64,000 nt of DNA from Luzula sylvatica (GCA_946800325.1 OX326957.1:19875591-19939590), one strand, 5' to 3'. Positions 11,600-24,221 are shown, counted from the first letter of the stretch. Notes: generated by a model from the sequence alone, not told the origin. Numbers and translations: made by a program.

Positions 11600-12517
11600 T
11601 ATTTTACCAATAAAATCAATAATTTTATCCCTATCACGGGTCACATCTCGTTAATATTTTATAATATACATAAAAAATAGCAATATATATCATATAATAT
11701 ATATATTATCATTTATATATGTATAATAAACATGAAATTATAATATATTTTGTTACTTAAATATATATATAATGAATATTTAAGACATTTAAAAGAATAC
11801 AATGCGCATGTTGAAGAAGTTCACGTCATAATACATTCACACAAAATCCATTGGAAAAACACAAATGTGTTTTTCTTTATTAGTTGAATCATGCATCAGA
11901 AATGACCTGATTGTAAAAAACGTATTCTGTTATAAGAACAATGTTCATATGTGCACGACACATTTCTTTCATTAAAAATACAAAAAACTCATTATTTACC
12001 GTAAATAATTTAGTTATACTGAAAAATGAGATACAAGAGAAAATCATAAAATGATTGATATTAAGAATAAGTTTTCTTTGATACTCTTAAGTGTCTTTCT
12101 TGAGAACAACCATATTTGGGATTTGAGAGAACAATCTCAGTTAATTTGTTGAAGATATAAGTTTCTTATCTCAAGTTTCTTACCTATGATCATTTATTTT
12201 GATTAACGGTACATATGCTACATGGTTATGGTTGAGACGAACATATGCCAATTCGGCCCCGTTTGCTCATAGAGTTTTGATGACTAGGAAGTCAAGGAAA
12301 CCGAGTTTTTGATGGTTTCGAAATATGGGTGTTTGGTCCACTCTTAGAAAGTCAAGGAATGAACATCAAAACTTATCTAAATCCTAAGAAAGTGTCTAAT
12401 TTGTTGATTTTTCAAAACTTATCTAGGAGATAAGTTTTGATCAAATTGATAGAATGAAATTAATAAAATAATACATCAAATTAGTTATATATTAAAAATA
12501 CATAATGAAAATTGTAT

Positions 12518-12521
12518 TTAG

Positions 12522-12552
<31 letters not shown>

Positions 12553-12565
12553 AAATTGTATTTAG

Positions 12566-12596
<31 letters not shown>

Positions 12597-12729
12597 ATAA
12601 TAATACATAATGAAAATTGTATTTAGATAATAATAATAATAATAATACATAATGAAAATTGTAATTATAAAAAAATAATACATAATTAAAAATATATTTA
12701 GAAAATAATAATAATATACATAATTTAAT

Positions 12730-12774
<45 letters not shown>

Positions 12775-12778
12775 CCTA
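12518..12778. repeat. (AAT)n minisatellite and (AAC)n microsatellite
   Basis: Runs of AAT separated by a recurrent GAAAATTGTATTTAGA module (at least four times), then about 14 AAC triplets at 12731-12773. It lies inside repeat-unit copy b and is absent from the other copies, so it is a local expansion. Confidence 0.9.
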
Positions 12779-13239
12779 GGTTTTCATCAAACACCATTTA
12801 AACATCCTACACTCTCAGTTTTTGTATTTTCCTGCTACCATAGTTTCCTGATATTCATATATTGGTTTCCTGCAACTATGAGTTTCCTGCTGCTTCACAA
12901 AACTGACCTAATAGACACGCCATATTTGTTGAAGATATAAGTTTGATATGATTAAAAATAGGATAAAATGGGGGGAAAATCATAACAACACTATTATGGG
13001 TATCGCGTGGTTAGCACGTTAAGCAACTTGTATTAAGCAATTTATAAAATATATGTTAGGTGATTAGATAGTCTTTTTTTTTTCGAAAAGGAAACCCGAG
13101 ATGTGATTAGGTAATTAACAATGTAATCGTGGCCCATAAAATAAGACTAATTTTTCAATATCTATCGTACTTTATTTCTCATGTATTTCGGAGATTAATT
13201 TGGGCTAATTATATATTCGAGTATTCGTATTAGTACAAA

Positions 13240-13390
13240 CCTAAAATATCGTAGGATACAATTGCGAGTAGAGTATCGTATACATAATGGATGTACGGCA
13301 ATACGATATTTTTACATAAAGTTCAAAAAATTATACGAATTCAACAATACGGATACGATCCATTTTTTTAAAATATCCATGCAACATAAC
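13240..13390. mobile_element. Remnant of a CGATACG-rich hAT-like MITE
   Basis: Contains scattered GGATACGAT, GTATCGTA and CAATACG words and ends with ATATCCATGCAACATAACA, resembling the right end of the element at 19750-20237 (GTATCCGCGTAACATA). The left end is not clear. Confidence 0.45.
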
Positions 13391-13690
13391 AGTTCTTAAT
13401 TCTTACTACAATAATTTGTAAAGTTCTTTCTAAAACAAAGAATGAAAAATTTTGTCCAAAAAAATACATTAATTCTCAACCATTTCTTAGTTGAATTCAA
13501 TATAACACTCATAACCAAATCAATCTAATTGAATCGAATATAACACTTATAATTAAATCGAACATAACATTCATCATTAAATCAACACGAGTTATACTAA
13601 CCAATTAACTGGCCACACAGATGCAAGCACCGAATCTGTTTATAGAACAATTAAACAACAGTTTAATAATTCTTCGCATATGATTTGGAA

Positions 13691-15168
13691 TATATAGATA
13701 TTGATTTTAGTCGTGTATAACTGCCAATTAATTGGATTGAGAATAGATTTCAAAAATGATTGTGGGTGAATTGTGGTTAAATATTGTTTACTGGTTTATT
13801 TTGACAAGTGCCATTATAGAATTTCAACACGAGTTTATTGTTTTTTTTTTTAAGTAAAGACATAATTGAGATTTGTGGGTGAATTGTGAGTGAATTGTGG
13901 TTAAAAATGATTTTAGAAATCCAACACTAGTAAAAGTATTCCGTCGCTATTATTAAAACAGTGTGCTTATTATAGTAAATACATAATTTATCATAATAAT
14001 ATGATCTTTTGGCCAAGTATTATTATTTTTTTACTGTTACTATTGACAATTGTATGTAAAGAAATTAGGAAGCTATATTTTCTTTAGTTACCATTAGTAG
14101 GTAATTAATCATGAGAATTTTTATTCCAAAATTATTTATCGTAATGAAAAATTTATATTATATGAACAAGTAATTCCAACAAACATCTACTCCGGTAAAC
14201 AAATAATGAAAACAATGCTTATTTTTTGTGCAAACATAAAAAAACACTTCCTGATTTTTTTTTTCCGAGGAGTTTCGTGTAATTTAAAATCATTGTGAAT
14301 TAGTATAGAAACCTCAAGGTGTGTTATGTAAAGAACAAAAAAAAAATACTTTAGACAAACAAAGTCCCCAACATAATTACTTTATAGTTTATAGAGTAGT
14401 TAGTGATAGTTAATTAACATTGTCACATGACAAGTAAAGAAAAATTTGGAAATAATTGACATTTGTATCCCTACTCGTATTATAAAATTGAATAATAACC
14501 TGCTTTTTAAAACTGATCGTACCATAAAATCTTATAATAACTTTTTTTATTTACGTCTTAAAAAAAAAAAAAAAATCTTTTTTTATTTACCAAAGACAGT
14601 TTTATATATTTTTCTTTCTAGGTTTGGGTGGGTATATTGCAATGAATTTGTGAAATTATTTGAACATGATACAAAAAAAATCAGCTTAAATAAAGTTCTT
14701 AATACTTATTTTTCTTAATTATGAGGATGTTTTGTTGAAATATGGTGGCACGATATACGTCATCAATTTAATATTGCAAGACTTCCGAGAACTAATATTT
14801 TATTTGTTAAATTTCAATTTCAAACAATATTACATTTTGTTTGTTATTTAGTTGTCATCATGTTGTCGTCTATGTTGTTAATTTTTGTTATTTTGATGTT
14901 AGTAACGAGATGTATTACTATATTTTTTATAGAATAATTATACACAACATGATTTCACAATAAATATTGATGCTACGTTGAATATTTTCACACTATAAAA
15001 TTAGTTTAATTTAATTCAATCAACATCATATATTGCATCATCCTACCATACATCTTATTACGAGAGCATGTTTGGTAGAATTACTCCTTTTTATATTATC
15101 ATATGTTTTGTTATATAAAATATTTAATGTTTTATCAAGTATAGTACGGATGACTTGCAATGCAATTA
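13691..15168 (+). repeat. Repeat unit copy b, block 2
   Basis: AT-rich DNA alignable in patches with 20870-21960 and 39480-40250, for example GTTAGTGATAGTTAATTAAC, later CTTAATACTTATT followed by an ACTAATA..TTTATTTGTTAAAT stretch. It leads without a break into the next unit start at 15169. No genes were recognised; a 90-residue frame at 14446-14718 has a low-complexity product. Confidence 0.55.
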
Positions 15169-15255
15169 AGTTTTGTCAATATATTTGAAATAAAAGGTAC
15201 AATCATGTTTCACATCGCGTTAAATTTTTTGATAAACATCTAAAATTGTAATATA
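15169..15255 (+). repeat. Repeat unit copy c, 5' part (left flank of the Helitron)
   Basis: Aligns with window positions 1-89 with few differences. Its continuation is at 19404, on the far side of the Helitron. Confidence 0.85.
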
Positions 15256-15265
15256 CTAGCGTTTT

Positions 15266-15285
15266 ACCCGCACGATTGTGCGGGT
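15266..15285 (-). other. Helitron 3' hairpin
   Basis: Perfect inverted repeat ACCCGCAC/GTGCGGGT with a four-base loop, close to the CTAG terminus. Very similar hairpins mark the other Helitron ends at 22000-22018 and 33923-33940. Confidence 0.92.
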
Positions 15286-16249
15286 CTGTTTTTTATTTTT
15301 ATTTTCTTTTTTCATCATTTTTTTGGTTGTCGAAATTGTTTGGTGGTTGTTCCATTAATATGATTTTCAGCAAGGATAGTTGTTCATGAATCATGTGTGG
15401 TGTTTTTTTTTTTTTTTGAAAGAATACGAAGTATTCGGTCTTTTCATTAAAAAAGAAAAATAGAATTACATTTCAAAAGGAAATTTCATTCCAAAAAAGA
15501 AAAATATCAAAAAAAAGAAAACCCTAACTCGATTATAGGGCTTTTGGCCGTCGATGCCAATTGATCGAGAAGCCTCGATGTAGATCTGCCAATGCAAGAT
15601 CTTGTTATGAAAAACCTTTCTTATAGTCTTCGTTGCCGTTCGCACGTGAAGACAAGGTCATCACTGTCATAATCGCCGCTTGACTGTCGCTTCCGTCGGC
15701 GTTATCATATCATCACCATGACCATCGTTGTCGCTGACCTGGCTGTGACCTTTGCTGTCATCGTCATCACCATGACTTTGTTGTCGCTTTCGTGGGCATG
15801 ATCATGTCATCATCATGTCAGCACCATGATCTTTGCTCTCATCGTCCCAGTCATGGCCGTTATCATCTCAACATTGTGGCCCTCGCTGCCGGTGACGTGG
15901 CTTCGCCGTCATAGATTGCCAACGTTTTTCTTTCCATCAAATTCTGCCAACGAAAAATCTTACTCTCAAAATCGCCAACAAACATCTGTTGCCGTCTTCA
16001 TGGCTCTCGATTCATTGCCACGAAAGCGACCTTGAGAGGAGGAGAGGAAATGTGATGGTACATGTACACGAATTTCCTTGTACCGGTACAATTTCGTACC
16101 GAAAATATGGTTGATCCCAACTGGATCAGAAGATGAGCTATGGAAATAGGTGTCACCGGCTTCAAGAACACGTTGCCTTGAATAGATCGACGCCGACTTG
16201 ATTATCTTCCACAATTTCGTACACTCTCTCTTCAAACCATACAGCCTAT

Positions 16250-16410
16250 TTATTAAGCTGCCTTGACGATCTAATGCCTTGAACTGTCGTCGGCCTTGAC
16301 GATCTGCTGCCTTGCCGATATTCTGCCAGCCTTGCCGATCTGCTGCCGCCTTGACAATCTGCTGCCCGCCTTGACGATCTGTTACCTCGACGACCTGTTG
16401 TCGCCTTAAT
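16250..16410. repeat. Minisatellite inside the Helitron
   Basis: About eight degenerate copies of an ~18-20-bp unit of the form CCTTGACGATCTGCTG. Upstream, 15660-15860 has repeated CATCACCATGAC and TTGTTGTCGCT words. The composition is GC-richer than the surroundings, consistent with expanded captured exon sequence. Confidence 0.75.
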
Positions 16411-17359
16411 CATTACTAGATCAGTATGTTCAAAATCTATTGCCGGTTTACCGATTTGGAGTTGTTTAACAAGTTCTCGAGTTCTGTCGTCTTCACCGGC
16501 GAGTCAAAGTAAGCAGAAAATGGTGAAGAGGGTTTCGAGGTGAGGATGGGAGTAGAGGCTCGGGGAGGAGGGGAATCGGAGTTCTAGGAACATGGACGAA
16601 TGGAGAGGTTCCTCTCTTTTTGCAGGGTCGAGAAGGACGAAGGAGGATGGTGTGCGGTGGTGGACGGGCTGGGCGGCGGTGGAGGAGAAAGAGAAAGGGG
16701 AAGGGAGGGGAGGGAGGGCGGGGGCGGAGGCGGCTAGGGTTTGTCTCCGCCCCCAGACTTAATCGCTTTTGTTGTCGCCTTCATGTGTGGTGTTGTATTA
16801 GTGTTTTTCTTTTCGTGTTATTTTGTTCCGAGTATTTGATGTTGCAACTTCAATTTTAGTTGTACTATATTTGTACTTGTATTTGGACTTGCATTTTTGT
16901 GTTTGTGTGCTGTAATTATTAATCTTAATCTCATTCATATTCGGAATGTTATTTTGTATTTCGCATTTATTGTACGTATTTTACACCCTATAATTTTAAG
17001 TGTTCATATGTGCTGAAAAGTATATTTACAAATATGGAGACCTGCCCAATTTGTACTTGAATAAATCCCGTAATAATTGTGAAGAGTATATTTTACAAAT
17101 AAATCCTGTAATAAATTTGTAATTATTATATAATTTTACGCGTACATGTTGAATAGCGCGGTCCTTCAAACCATCTATCTAGCTGTATTCCGCAACATCA
17201 CTGAAGTGCTCCATTTGCCAAATAAAAATATCGATTCTTGTATATCTTCACACGCTTGTTTCGTCTTGCTTTCTTTCCTGCCATAATATAAAATCCAAAA
17301 ATATCATACATACCCTGACAAAAATAATAAATAAAATATTTACCTAGCACATCATGTTG

Positions 17360-18971
17360 AATTGAGTTAACATAGTCAAGTAAATCTTCTTTGTCCTCAA
17401 GGGAAATATCTCTACGTTTTTTTGGGTTTCTCTAACCCTAGATTCGGCATTGCCAGTCGAAATAGTAACTTCTTCTTCGGCTTTGATAACAGAAGCTTCT
17501 AGAACAACTCCTCGTTCTCTTGCCTTTGCCAGCTCAGACCATCATAAATGTGTCTCGTGAACCATGCTGTCTCTTTGCTTCGAAATCTCGTCTTTCTCTT
17601 TGCTTAGTTGCTTCTCTCTCCTCCGTCCCTATCACCTAAAAATAAAAGAAATTTAACATCTAAATATGCTTAATTGCATGACTGGGGGTTAATTTGATAT
17701 TTGATTGGACCTTAATTAGGGATGAATTTAATTGAGTGGAGAAATCCTTTTTGAGAGATTCGATTTGCGAGATTAATTTTTTTCGTAGTTTGACGGAGTC
17801 ACTAAAGATGCTGACTCAGCAGCTAAAGCGGTTTGATTTAATTTCTCTGTGATTTCTCTTATTCGAATCTTTTGTCCTCGATTTGGTAGATAAATTCTCC
17901 ATTTTCTAATCTTTTGACCTCAATGGTACCGGTCAAAAAGAATAAAAAAAATATTATTTGGTTAATTGAGGGTATAATTGAAAGAATTGTTTACCTTCAT
18001 AATTGTGAGATTATCCATTGGTAACCTTAACGCATTTTCAAGGGATATTTTTGAAGCGCTTCGATTTCCGCCTACGCATCCATTGTAGTTGAATTTGCAG
18101 CGGATACCAAAGTCGAAACGGTACCGAAATTTCCCATACCGGTACCGACGTATTTGGCTATTTGGGGCCAAGAAATTCTGCAAGATGATGAATGATGACA
18201 TGACCATGGTGCAATCCTGGTAATTTAAACCTACAATCAGTACCTAAATATAAAATACAAATTAAATGAAATTGTATTGAATTATTTGAAAATACAACAA
18301 AAAATACCTAAATGTTTTCAACAGTAATGTTAGTTGATCCTCAATATGGGTTTTGGCTCCAATTAGAGTAAGCATTGAGTGCATCTCTCTTCTCAGATAA
18401 GCAAGGTCCGATTCGCTCTTCGGAAACGGATTCCTAATCATATCTCGTTGTGCCACGCATCCTTGCCATATCATACCTTGCATATTCACACGGTATCTAT
18501 TCTGACCCGGGGTCGTCTCGATATATCTCTTCAAAGCAGATACCTGGCAAAGAAAAAACAAAAGAACTTTTAGTTTGACATGTTGAATTATTTCCGAGAT
18601 AAATCACACTATTTTCTCTGGATTAAATCTAAATCAGATTACTTAATTGCGTGGACTAAAATTCATCATTCCCATAAAAATCAGAAAAAAAAACACACCC
18701 TAATCACACTATTTTCAATGCTAAATCACACTTTTTTCTCTGGATTGAATCTGACATCTTAAATTACACATTTTGTTAATATCCTATTTGTTCACAGCAC
18801 AATAAAATGATTTTCAACATGGAACTGAGATCGTTAATTGGCACAGGAAAACTAATAACACCTGAATCGAAATCAGAAAGAAAAACCACTTAATTCATGA
18901 AATCCAACCAGCGACAACCCAAATGCAAAAAACCATGCTAAATCTGACAAATATACCTTATGCCGGAGCAT
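17360..18971 (-). pseudogene. Captured multi-exon gene fragment (coiled-coil protein), inside Helitron
   Basis: I do not recognise the gene, but several exons with conserved splice sites can be read on the minus strand. Exon A: ATG at 18971-18969 encodes MLRHK, then GT. Exon B (18543-18308), after CCAG, encodes VSALKRYIETTPGQ... and ends in ...LLLKTF with a GT donor. Exon C (about 18220-17995) continues through GTVSTLVSAANSTTMDA but has in-frame stops. A further stretch (about 17880-17810) reads REITEKLNQTALAAESAS. A last exon (about 17640-17400) reads ISKQRDSMVHETHL, stop, WSELAKARERG, then a Glu/Lys-rich stretch. The charged heptad-like segments suggest a coiled coil. Stops in two exons make it non-functional. 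Capture of several exons with introns is typical of Helitrons. Confidence 0.6.
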
Positions 18972-19403
18972 CGAAACGACCTAGAATTTCCCTCTTTTCA
19001 GAATCTTTGCAAAGATTTCGATGTCCTCTAACCCGGAGTTCTTGCAGCCAGTTCGAGCGGCTAGGGTCTGCTCCAGAACGTCGCGCGAGCATGGGAGAGA
19101 TTCTTCTTCGTCGCCCAAACACCGTCGCCCTACTGTCGCCGCTAGGTCATCCTGGCCAACCTTCCGTCACGTTCTGGCCGGTAGGTTTAACGCTAGGGTT
19201 TTCCGACTCTCCATTTTTTGTTTTCTCTTTTTCCTTTTTTTTTCTGGGTTGGCTCGTGGAAATGGAAAAAAAAGGTGGGAGGAAATTTATTTACGATGAA
19301 CAGTAGCGTGTGAACGTTACACGCGACGTGGCCAAATGCCGGAAGGGCAAAATATTCAGGATTAGGACTATTATTATTAATTATTAATTAATAATTAATA
19401 AGA

Positions 19404-19745
19404 TATGATATGATATATATTGTCATTTAAATATGTATATTGAACATATGCAATTATAATTTTATGTTGTCATTTAAATATATATAATGAATATTGAAGA
19501 CATTTAAAAAAATATAATGCACATGTTGAAGAAGTTCACCGCAAATACATCCCTTCAAAATTCAATGTGAAAAAACATATAATATGTTTTTCTATTAATT
19601 AAATCATGCATTAGAAATGACATGATTGTAAAAAATGTATTATTTTATATGAACAATATTCACACGTGCATGATATACTTCTTCCGTTAAATTCCCAAAA
19701 TCTCATTATTTACTATAGATAATTTAGTTATACAGAAAAATGAGT
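19404..19745 (+). repeat. Repeat unit copy c, block 1 (right flank of the Helitron)
   Basis: Continues the alignment broken at 15255: TATGATATGATATATATTG, then ATCATGCATTAGAAATGACA (19604) and ATTTAGTTATACAG (19722). The match to copy b stops at about 19748, where another element begins. Confidence 0.8.
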
Positions 19746-19749
19746 TACA

Positions 19750-20237
19750 ACTATGTTGCACGGATACGGATACGGGTATCGTATCCGACACGATACGGAT
19801 ATGGCGATACGGTAGTTTTCAAAAATATATAGGATACGATATGGCCATTATATATAATATTTTATTATTTTATTAATTATAATTCATGTATTTAATATTT
19901 TATATAGTATATATTTGACATAAAATATCCTAAAAATTTGTTTTTACAGAAATAACTTTTTATTAAGTAAATATTTATTTTATTTAGTTATTTATTTATA
20001 TGTATTACTCATTTATTTCGATTTCACATTTTTATTTTTATTTTTCAAGTATATTTTTGTATACGTTAGAAGTATCCGACAAAAATCCGGAAGTATCCGA
20101 AAAGTATTCGTTATTATTTTGAAATAAAATATTCGGATACGCCACGTGAAGTATCCGATACGTATCCGACGAGTATCTGTATCCGATACGACATCCGATA
20201 CGATACGGCTTGATTTTTAAAGTATCCGCGTAACATA
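19750..20237. mobile_element. CGATACG-rich MITE (hAT-like)
   Basis: Starts TATGTTGCACGGATACGG and ends AGTATCCGCGTAACATA, giving inverted ends TATGTTRC.CGGATAC. The interior near both ends is full of GATACG/CGTATC words with an AT-rich centre. Degenerate relatives are at 13240, 55274 and 58600. I see no clear target duplication, so the superfamily is a guess from the termini and subterminal repeats. Confidence 0.65.
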
Positions 20238-21481
20238 TATAATTTCCCTTGTTTTTTCTGTACGATGAGACAATGGCAAGCATGGTTATTGTCTATTGGT
20301 TGCCCTTTGACTATTTCGCTCTCTTTTTACATAAGCATGGTTTGTCCTTGACTATTTTGTCTTATTTTTACATGAATCGAAGAGTTGGGATGAAAAAGTA
20401 AACTAAATCCAATGATAATAAAAAAAAATATTATACTCTTCTCCACCCACTTCCCTCACATTTCATCTCTCTTAATTAATCCATCATTAACAAATGAATT
20501 AACAATTAATTCATAATTATTAAAAATTTAATACATAATTAAGGTCGTTATAGATTAAAGAATAATTAAAAATATTCAATTATTAACAAATATGGATTAA
20601 CCGTTAATTGAGAGAGACATAATTAACAATTAATTGCCTTGAGAGTTGGAACTTGCATCGTCAAAATGATGATGAAATCTGGAGACACAGTAGAAAGCCT
20701 CTAATAACAATGACAACGTGGCCTCTTGTACACACGGCTATTGTAAATTTAACAGGAGAGGTAAATTATCAATACCCGAATAAAAAATACATGCGAGAAA
20801 TACTAAAACAATTATAATAAAATCCGAAGAAATTACCAAGAAAAAATTCTGAAAAAAAACAATAACTATAAAATAATTGCTTTGTAGGATAGTTACTAAT
20901 TACTAGTCAGGGATAGTTAAATTAAATCTACACTTCAATTAATAATTGGGGGCGTGCTACGTGTGTGCACGTGAGTACTTATCTCCATTCTTTCGTCATC
21001 TTAGTCTCTGTCTTCTCACTCTTTTGATTTTTGGTGCTTAATACATCACTAATTTCTAATTTTATGTGTCCATAGTTTATGGAGTTTTCATATGTGATGA
21101 CATAGATGATATTATTTTCAGTGATGAATTTTGTTTCTTCGAAGGTGCTGAATAAATTTTTTATTAAAATTACACTATGATTTTTTTAGAAGGTCAAACA
21201 ATAAATTTTATATTTTATATTGATAAAATAGACGTTATCAATAATCATATATATTATTCGATGAAATTTGAAAGGATGCAAGTCTCCCGCTTCCTACATA
21301 GATCCATCCATTTATCTTTATTTTATCATTGAAAATTTCCATCTAACATGTCACGTGACAAATTCTAAATGATTTGTGTGTGATTTATTTTTATATTACT
21401 CTTGTCACGTGACAAATGAGAAAGAATTTGGAGAAAAAAAAAGACAAAATCTCGTAATGACCTGTTTTTTTGTTCTTATTT
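20238..21481. other. AT-rich DNA including repeat-unit block 2 (copy c)
   Basis: A ~65-bp tandem duplication at 20282-20375 repeats TTGACTATTT and TTTTTACAT. From about 20870 the sequence resembles block 2 of the ~3.5-kb unit; CACGTGACAAATTCTAAATG at 21353 recalls 39610-39640. No gene recognised. Confidence 0.5.
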
Positions 21482-21490
21482 TTTTCAAAA

Positions 21491-21631
21491 GGATAGTGAT
21501 ATTGACAGGAAAAATAAATACTAGATACAGAAAATTTCATTTAAATTTGACATGAATTGAGAGTAAAATTACTATTTCAAGTTTTAATTTCCTGTTCCCA
21601 GTAATATTATTTCCTGTCAATATCATTACCC
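21491..21631. mobile_element. Mutator-type MITE, copy 2 (141 bp)
   Basis: Same length and ends as the copy at 551-691 (about 90% identical by eye). It is flanked by a perfect 9-bp duplication TTTTCAAAA at 21482-21490 and 21632-21640. It sits inside repeat-unit copy c and is missing from the equivalent place in the other units. Confidence 0.93.
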
Positions 21632-21989
21632 TTTTCAAAAACCGAGTTATGCATTTTTGTTTCTAAGTTCGCTGGTATTTGAATTCAAACTTTAATTTGT
21701 GAAATTTATTCAAAAATGATAAATAAATTTCCGTTCAAATAAAGTTTTTAATATTTGTTATCGCTTTATATAAATTATATTTACCTTCCCGTGCCCGTGC
21801 ATTGTCATTTTGAGATACTACAAAAAAATCTGTATAAATTAAATTCCAATTTTATTTATTTTCATATATGCATAAAAGTTTTAATATTACAAGGCTCTCG
21901 AAAACTAATACTTCATTTGTTAAATTAAAAATTTTCAATTGATATCACATTTTCTAAATGGAGAAGCCTCGGTATTAATATAAGATTAA

Positions 21990-22020
21990 CTAGTTTCTTC
22001 CCCGCGCGATTGCGCTGGAA
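21990..22020 (-). mobile_element. 3' end of a further Helitron (minus strand)
   Basis: On the minus strand: CCAGCGC, loop AATC, GCGCGGG, then GAAGAAACTAG before host T. The form matches the ends at 15256 and 33952. The body must extend to higher coordinates, but I could not fix the 5' TC end; only the terminus is annotated. Confidence 0.78.
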
Positions 22021-23736
22021 TTTTTCTGTGTGAGGTCAAATTCTTTTTTTTCTTTTATTTTTTTTGTAACTATTTTTTTTTTTTTGCTTGCGTGGTTGTT
22101 GTGGACGGGTTTATTTTCGGGTGGTTTCGTTTTGTTGTTTTTTGGTCGTGTTGGAAAATGAATGTGTCTTGCGATGTTGTGGCTTTTTTGATCAACTTGT
22201 TCGTTTGTTCGGATTAGGATTAGTTTGTGTCGATTGCTTTGGTGCTTATTTAATGATGTTTATTCGGTGAGGTTGGGGATGTTGAGTGAATGAGCATAAC
22301 AGACATAAAAATAATTTTTCATTTTGCGTGATTACTGTAAACGCTTGAAGATGACAACATCATTCTAATTTATTACCATGCTCATTTTTATTTAAGTCTT
22401 GCCGCTACAACAAAATATGTTATTGGCCACAACCAAATATTATTGGATACCACATTTTAATTCAATTTGAGAAGGTAGAGAATTTGTTCATATTACAAAT
22501 ATAATCCGATGGACTGAAATTAAGTACTTCCAATATGCAGTATCAAATAAAGTGACACAACTTAACCTTGTGTTAAGTCGATTCATCAGCAAATGTCTCG
22601 AATGAAATGAGATACTCTAAATACGAATATTTGTTAATATTACATAATGATTTCAACCAACCTTTACTGAAGATGATCTTCGATGGCTACAACCGAAGCG
22701 AACCAACACATGTATTCAAATAGGTGAAAAAAAGAAGAAACAACCAGAGTAGAAGAAACAGAAAAATAAGAAGAAATAATAAAATCACAAAATAAAATTC
22801 ATCTCAGAATTCTCGATTAGCCCTTTCTGTTCTTAACAATTTTTTATTTTTCTCGGAGAATCATCATCGATCAGAGCGCGAGAAAGAGAAGAACAACAAA
22901 TAACAAAAATCATGAAATAGGCCATATAATAGAAAATCAGTAAGAAGGAAATAAAAAGCAGAAATCGAAAAAAGGAAAAAAAAAGAGAGTATTGGAGACG
23001 AATAAATAGAACCAATTTCTTATCATCTAATCCAAGCCAACCAGTTTATAGATCAATCCATCACCTAGCAATAGATGCGAACTTGCCAGTACACACTCAT
23101 TTGGGTCCAATTACTTTCTAGAAAAAATCTCACTTTTGCCTCCTGAATTATATCGAATTGTGCAACTTGCCCCCCAAACTTTAATTTTGTTCATTTTGCC
23201 TCCTGAACTCTCGATTTTGCTCACTTTTGCCCCTTCCATCAATCAACTGCACAGTCAGCAGTTAAGTGATGACGTGACAGTGTGACGTGGCATTTTTTTG
23301 ATGATTGTACTGCTGACGTGGCAAAATTTAAATTATAAAATTATACAATAAATTCTAAAATTTCATACAAGCCCAAAACAAACAATTAATTACAAACAAG
23401 TCCATTTTTACCTCATTTTACAAATAAATCTAAAATTACATAAATGTCCAACAAAGTACACAAATATCAATAAATTGAAATTAAATTCAGGAAACAATAA
23501 AAATTCAAAAATTACTTAAAAGTCCAACAAAATAATAATATTCTAAAATTACATAGATGTCCAAACAAACAATAAATTTCAAATAAGTCCAGTTTTATCT
23601 CATCTCACTAATAAATACAAAATTGCATAAATGTCCAACAAATTACACAAATATCAATAAATTCAATAAATTGAAAATACATTCATCAAACAACAACATT
23701 TCTAAAATTACTTAAAAACAAATTACACAAATATCC
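22021..23736. other. Probable Helitron interior and unassigned DNA
   Basis: Starts with a G/T-rich stretch (22080-22270), then AT-rich sequence. At 23118-23245 the sentence-like repeats TTTTGCCTCCTGAA (three variants) are of a type common in plant MITE termini, but no matching inverted end was found. 23380-23720 repeats AAATGTCCAACAAA and AAATTACACAAATATC words. No gene recognised. Confidence 0.45.
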
Positions 23737-24221
23737 CTCGCCAGCACCCCCTGACCCAACCCCCCTCGCCAGCACCCACTGACCCGACCCGTCGCCAGCA
23801 CCCACTGACCCGACCCGTCGCCAGCACACCCCCCCCCCAGCACCCGACCCAGACGCCAGCACCCCCTGACTCAACCCTCCTCGCCAGCAACCCCCCCCCC
23901 CCCAGCACCCGACCTACCCCTCGCCAGCCCCCCCCCCCCCCCCACCCCACCCGTCGCCAACACCTAATTTGCTGAGAATCGCTGAAAATAACCCTGAAAT
24001 TGCTGAGAATAACACTGAAATTGTTGAGAATCGCTGATAATAACCCTGAATTGGACAATAAAAACCCTAATTTGCTGAAAATTGCTGAAATTAACCCTAA
24101 TTTGCTGAAATTAACACTCATTTGCTGAAATTAACCATAATTAGACTCGAAAAGACCCTAATTTGCTCAACATACTCAAAATAACCCTAAATTGCTAAAA
24201 TTTGCTGAAAATAACCTTTAT
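23737..24221. repeat. Two adjoining minisatellites
   Basis: 23737-23960 is C-rich: a ~30-bp unit with CGCCAGCACCC and CTGACCCGACCC, about eight degenerate copies with several C runs. 23966-24221 is a ~20-bp unit of the form AACCCTAATTTGCTGAAA, about ten degenerate copies. The second includes telomere-like AACCCTAA words but no telomeric array. Confidence 0.82.

Larger units (their letters stand above)
11600..13690 (+). repeat. Repeat unit copy b, block 1
   Basis: Shares ordered landmarks with 19404-19740, 33953-34800 and 41550-42880: an AATCATGCAT.AGAAATGAC segment (here 11886), AACAATGTTCATATGTGCA, ATTTAGTTATAC, a TTTGATTAACGG segment (12197), a CTCATGTATTTCGGAGATTA segment (13178) and CTAACCAATTAACTGG (13598). 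The copies are diverged but collinear. Block 2 follows from about 14390, and after it the unit start recurs at 15169, as in a tandem repeat. No coding capacity seen. Confidence 0.7.
15256..19403 (-). mobile_element. Helitron (4148 bp, minus strand), ends set by an empty site
   Basis: Read on the minus strand it starts TCTTATTAATTA after host A and ends ...GCTAG before host T, with an 8-bp-stem hairpin (ACCCGCAC, loop AATC, GTGCGGGT) seven bases upstream of CTAG. A 5' TC, a 3' hairpin plus CTRR, and insertion between A and T without target duplication define Helitrons. Joining the flanks recreates the uninterrupted sequence at window positions 80-100. No Rep/helicase is visible, so it is non-autonomous; it carries gene fragments (17360-18971) and a minisatellite (16250-16410). 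Confidence 0.9.

Noticed and set aside
23686..24121. Gly-rich frames over the C-rich minisatellite
   Set aside because: Translations of a repeat in several frames, without independent support.
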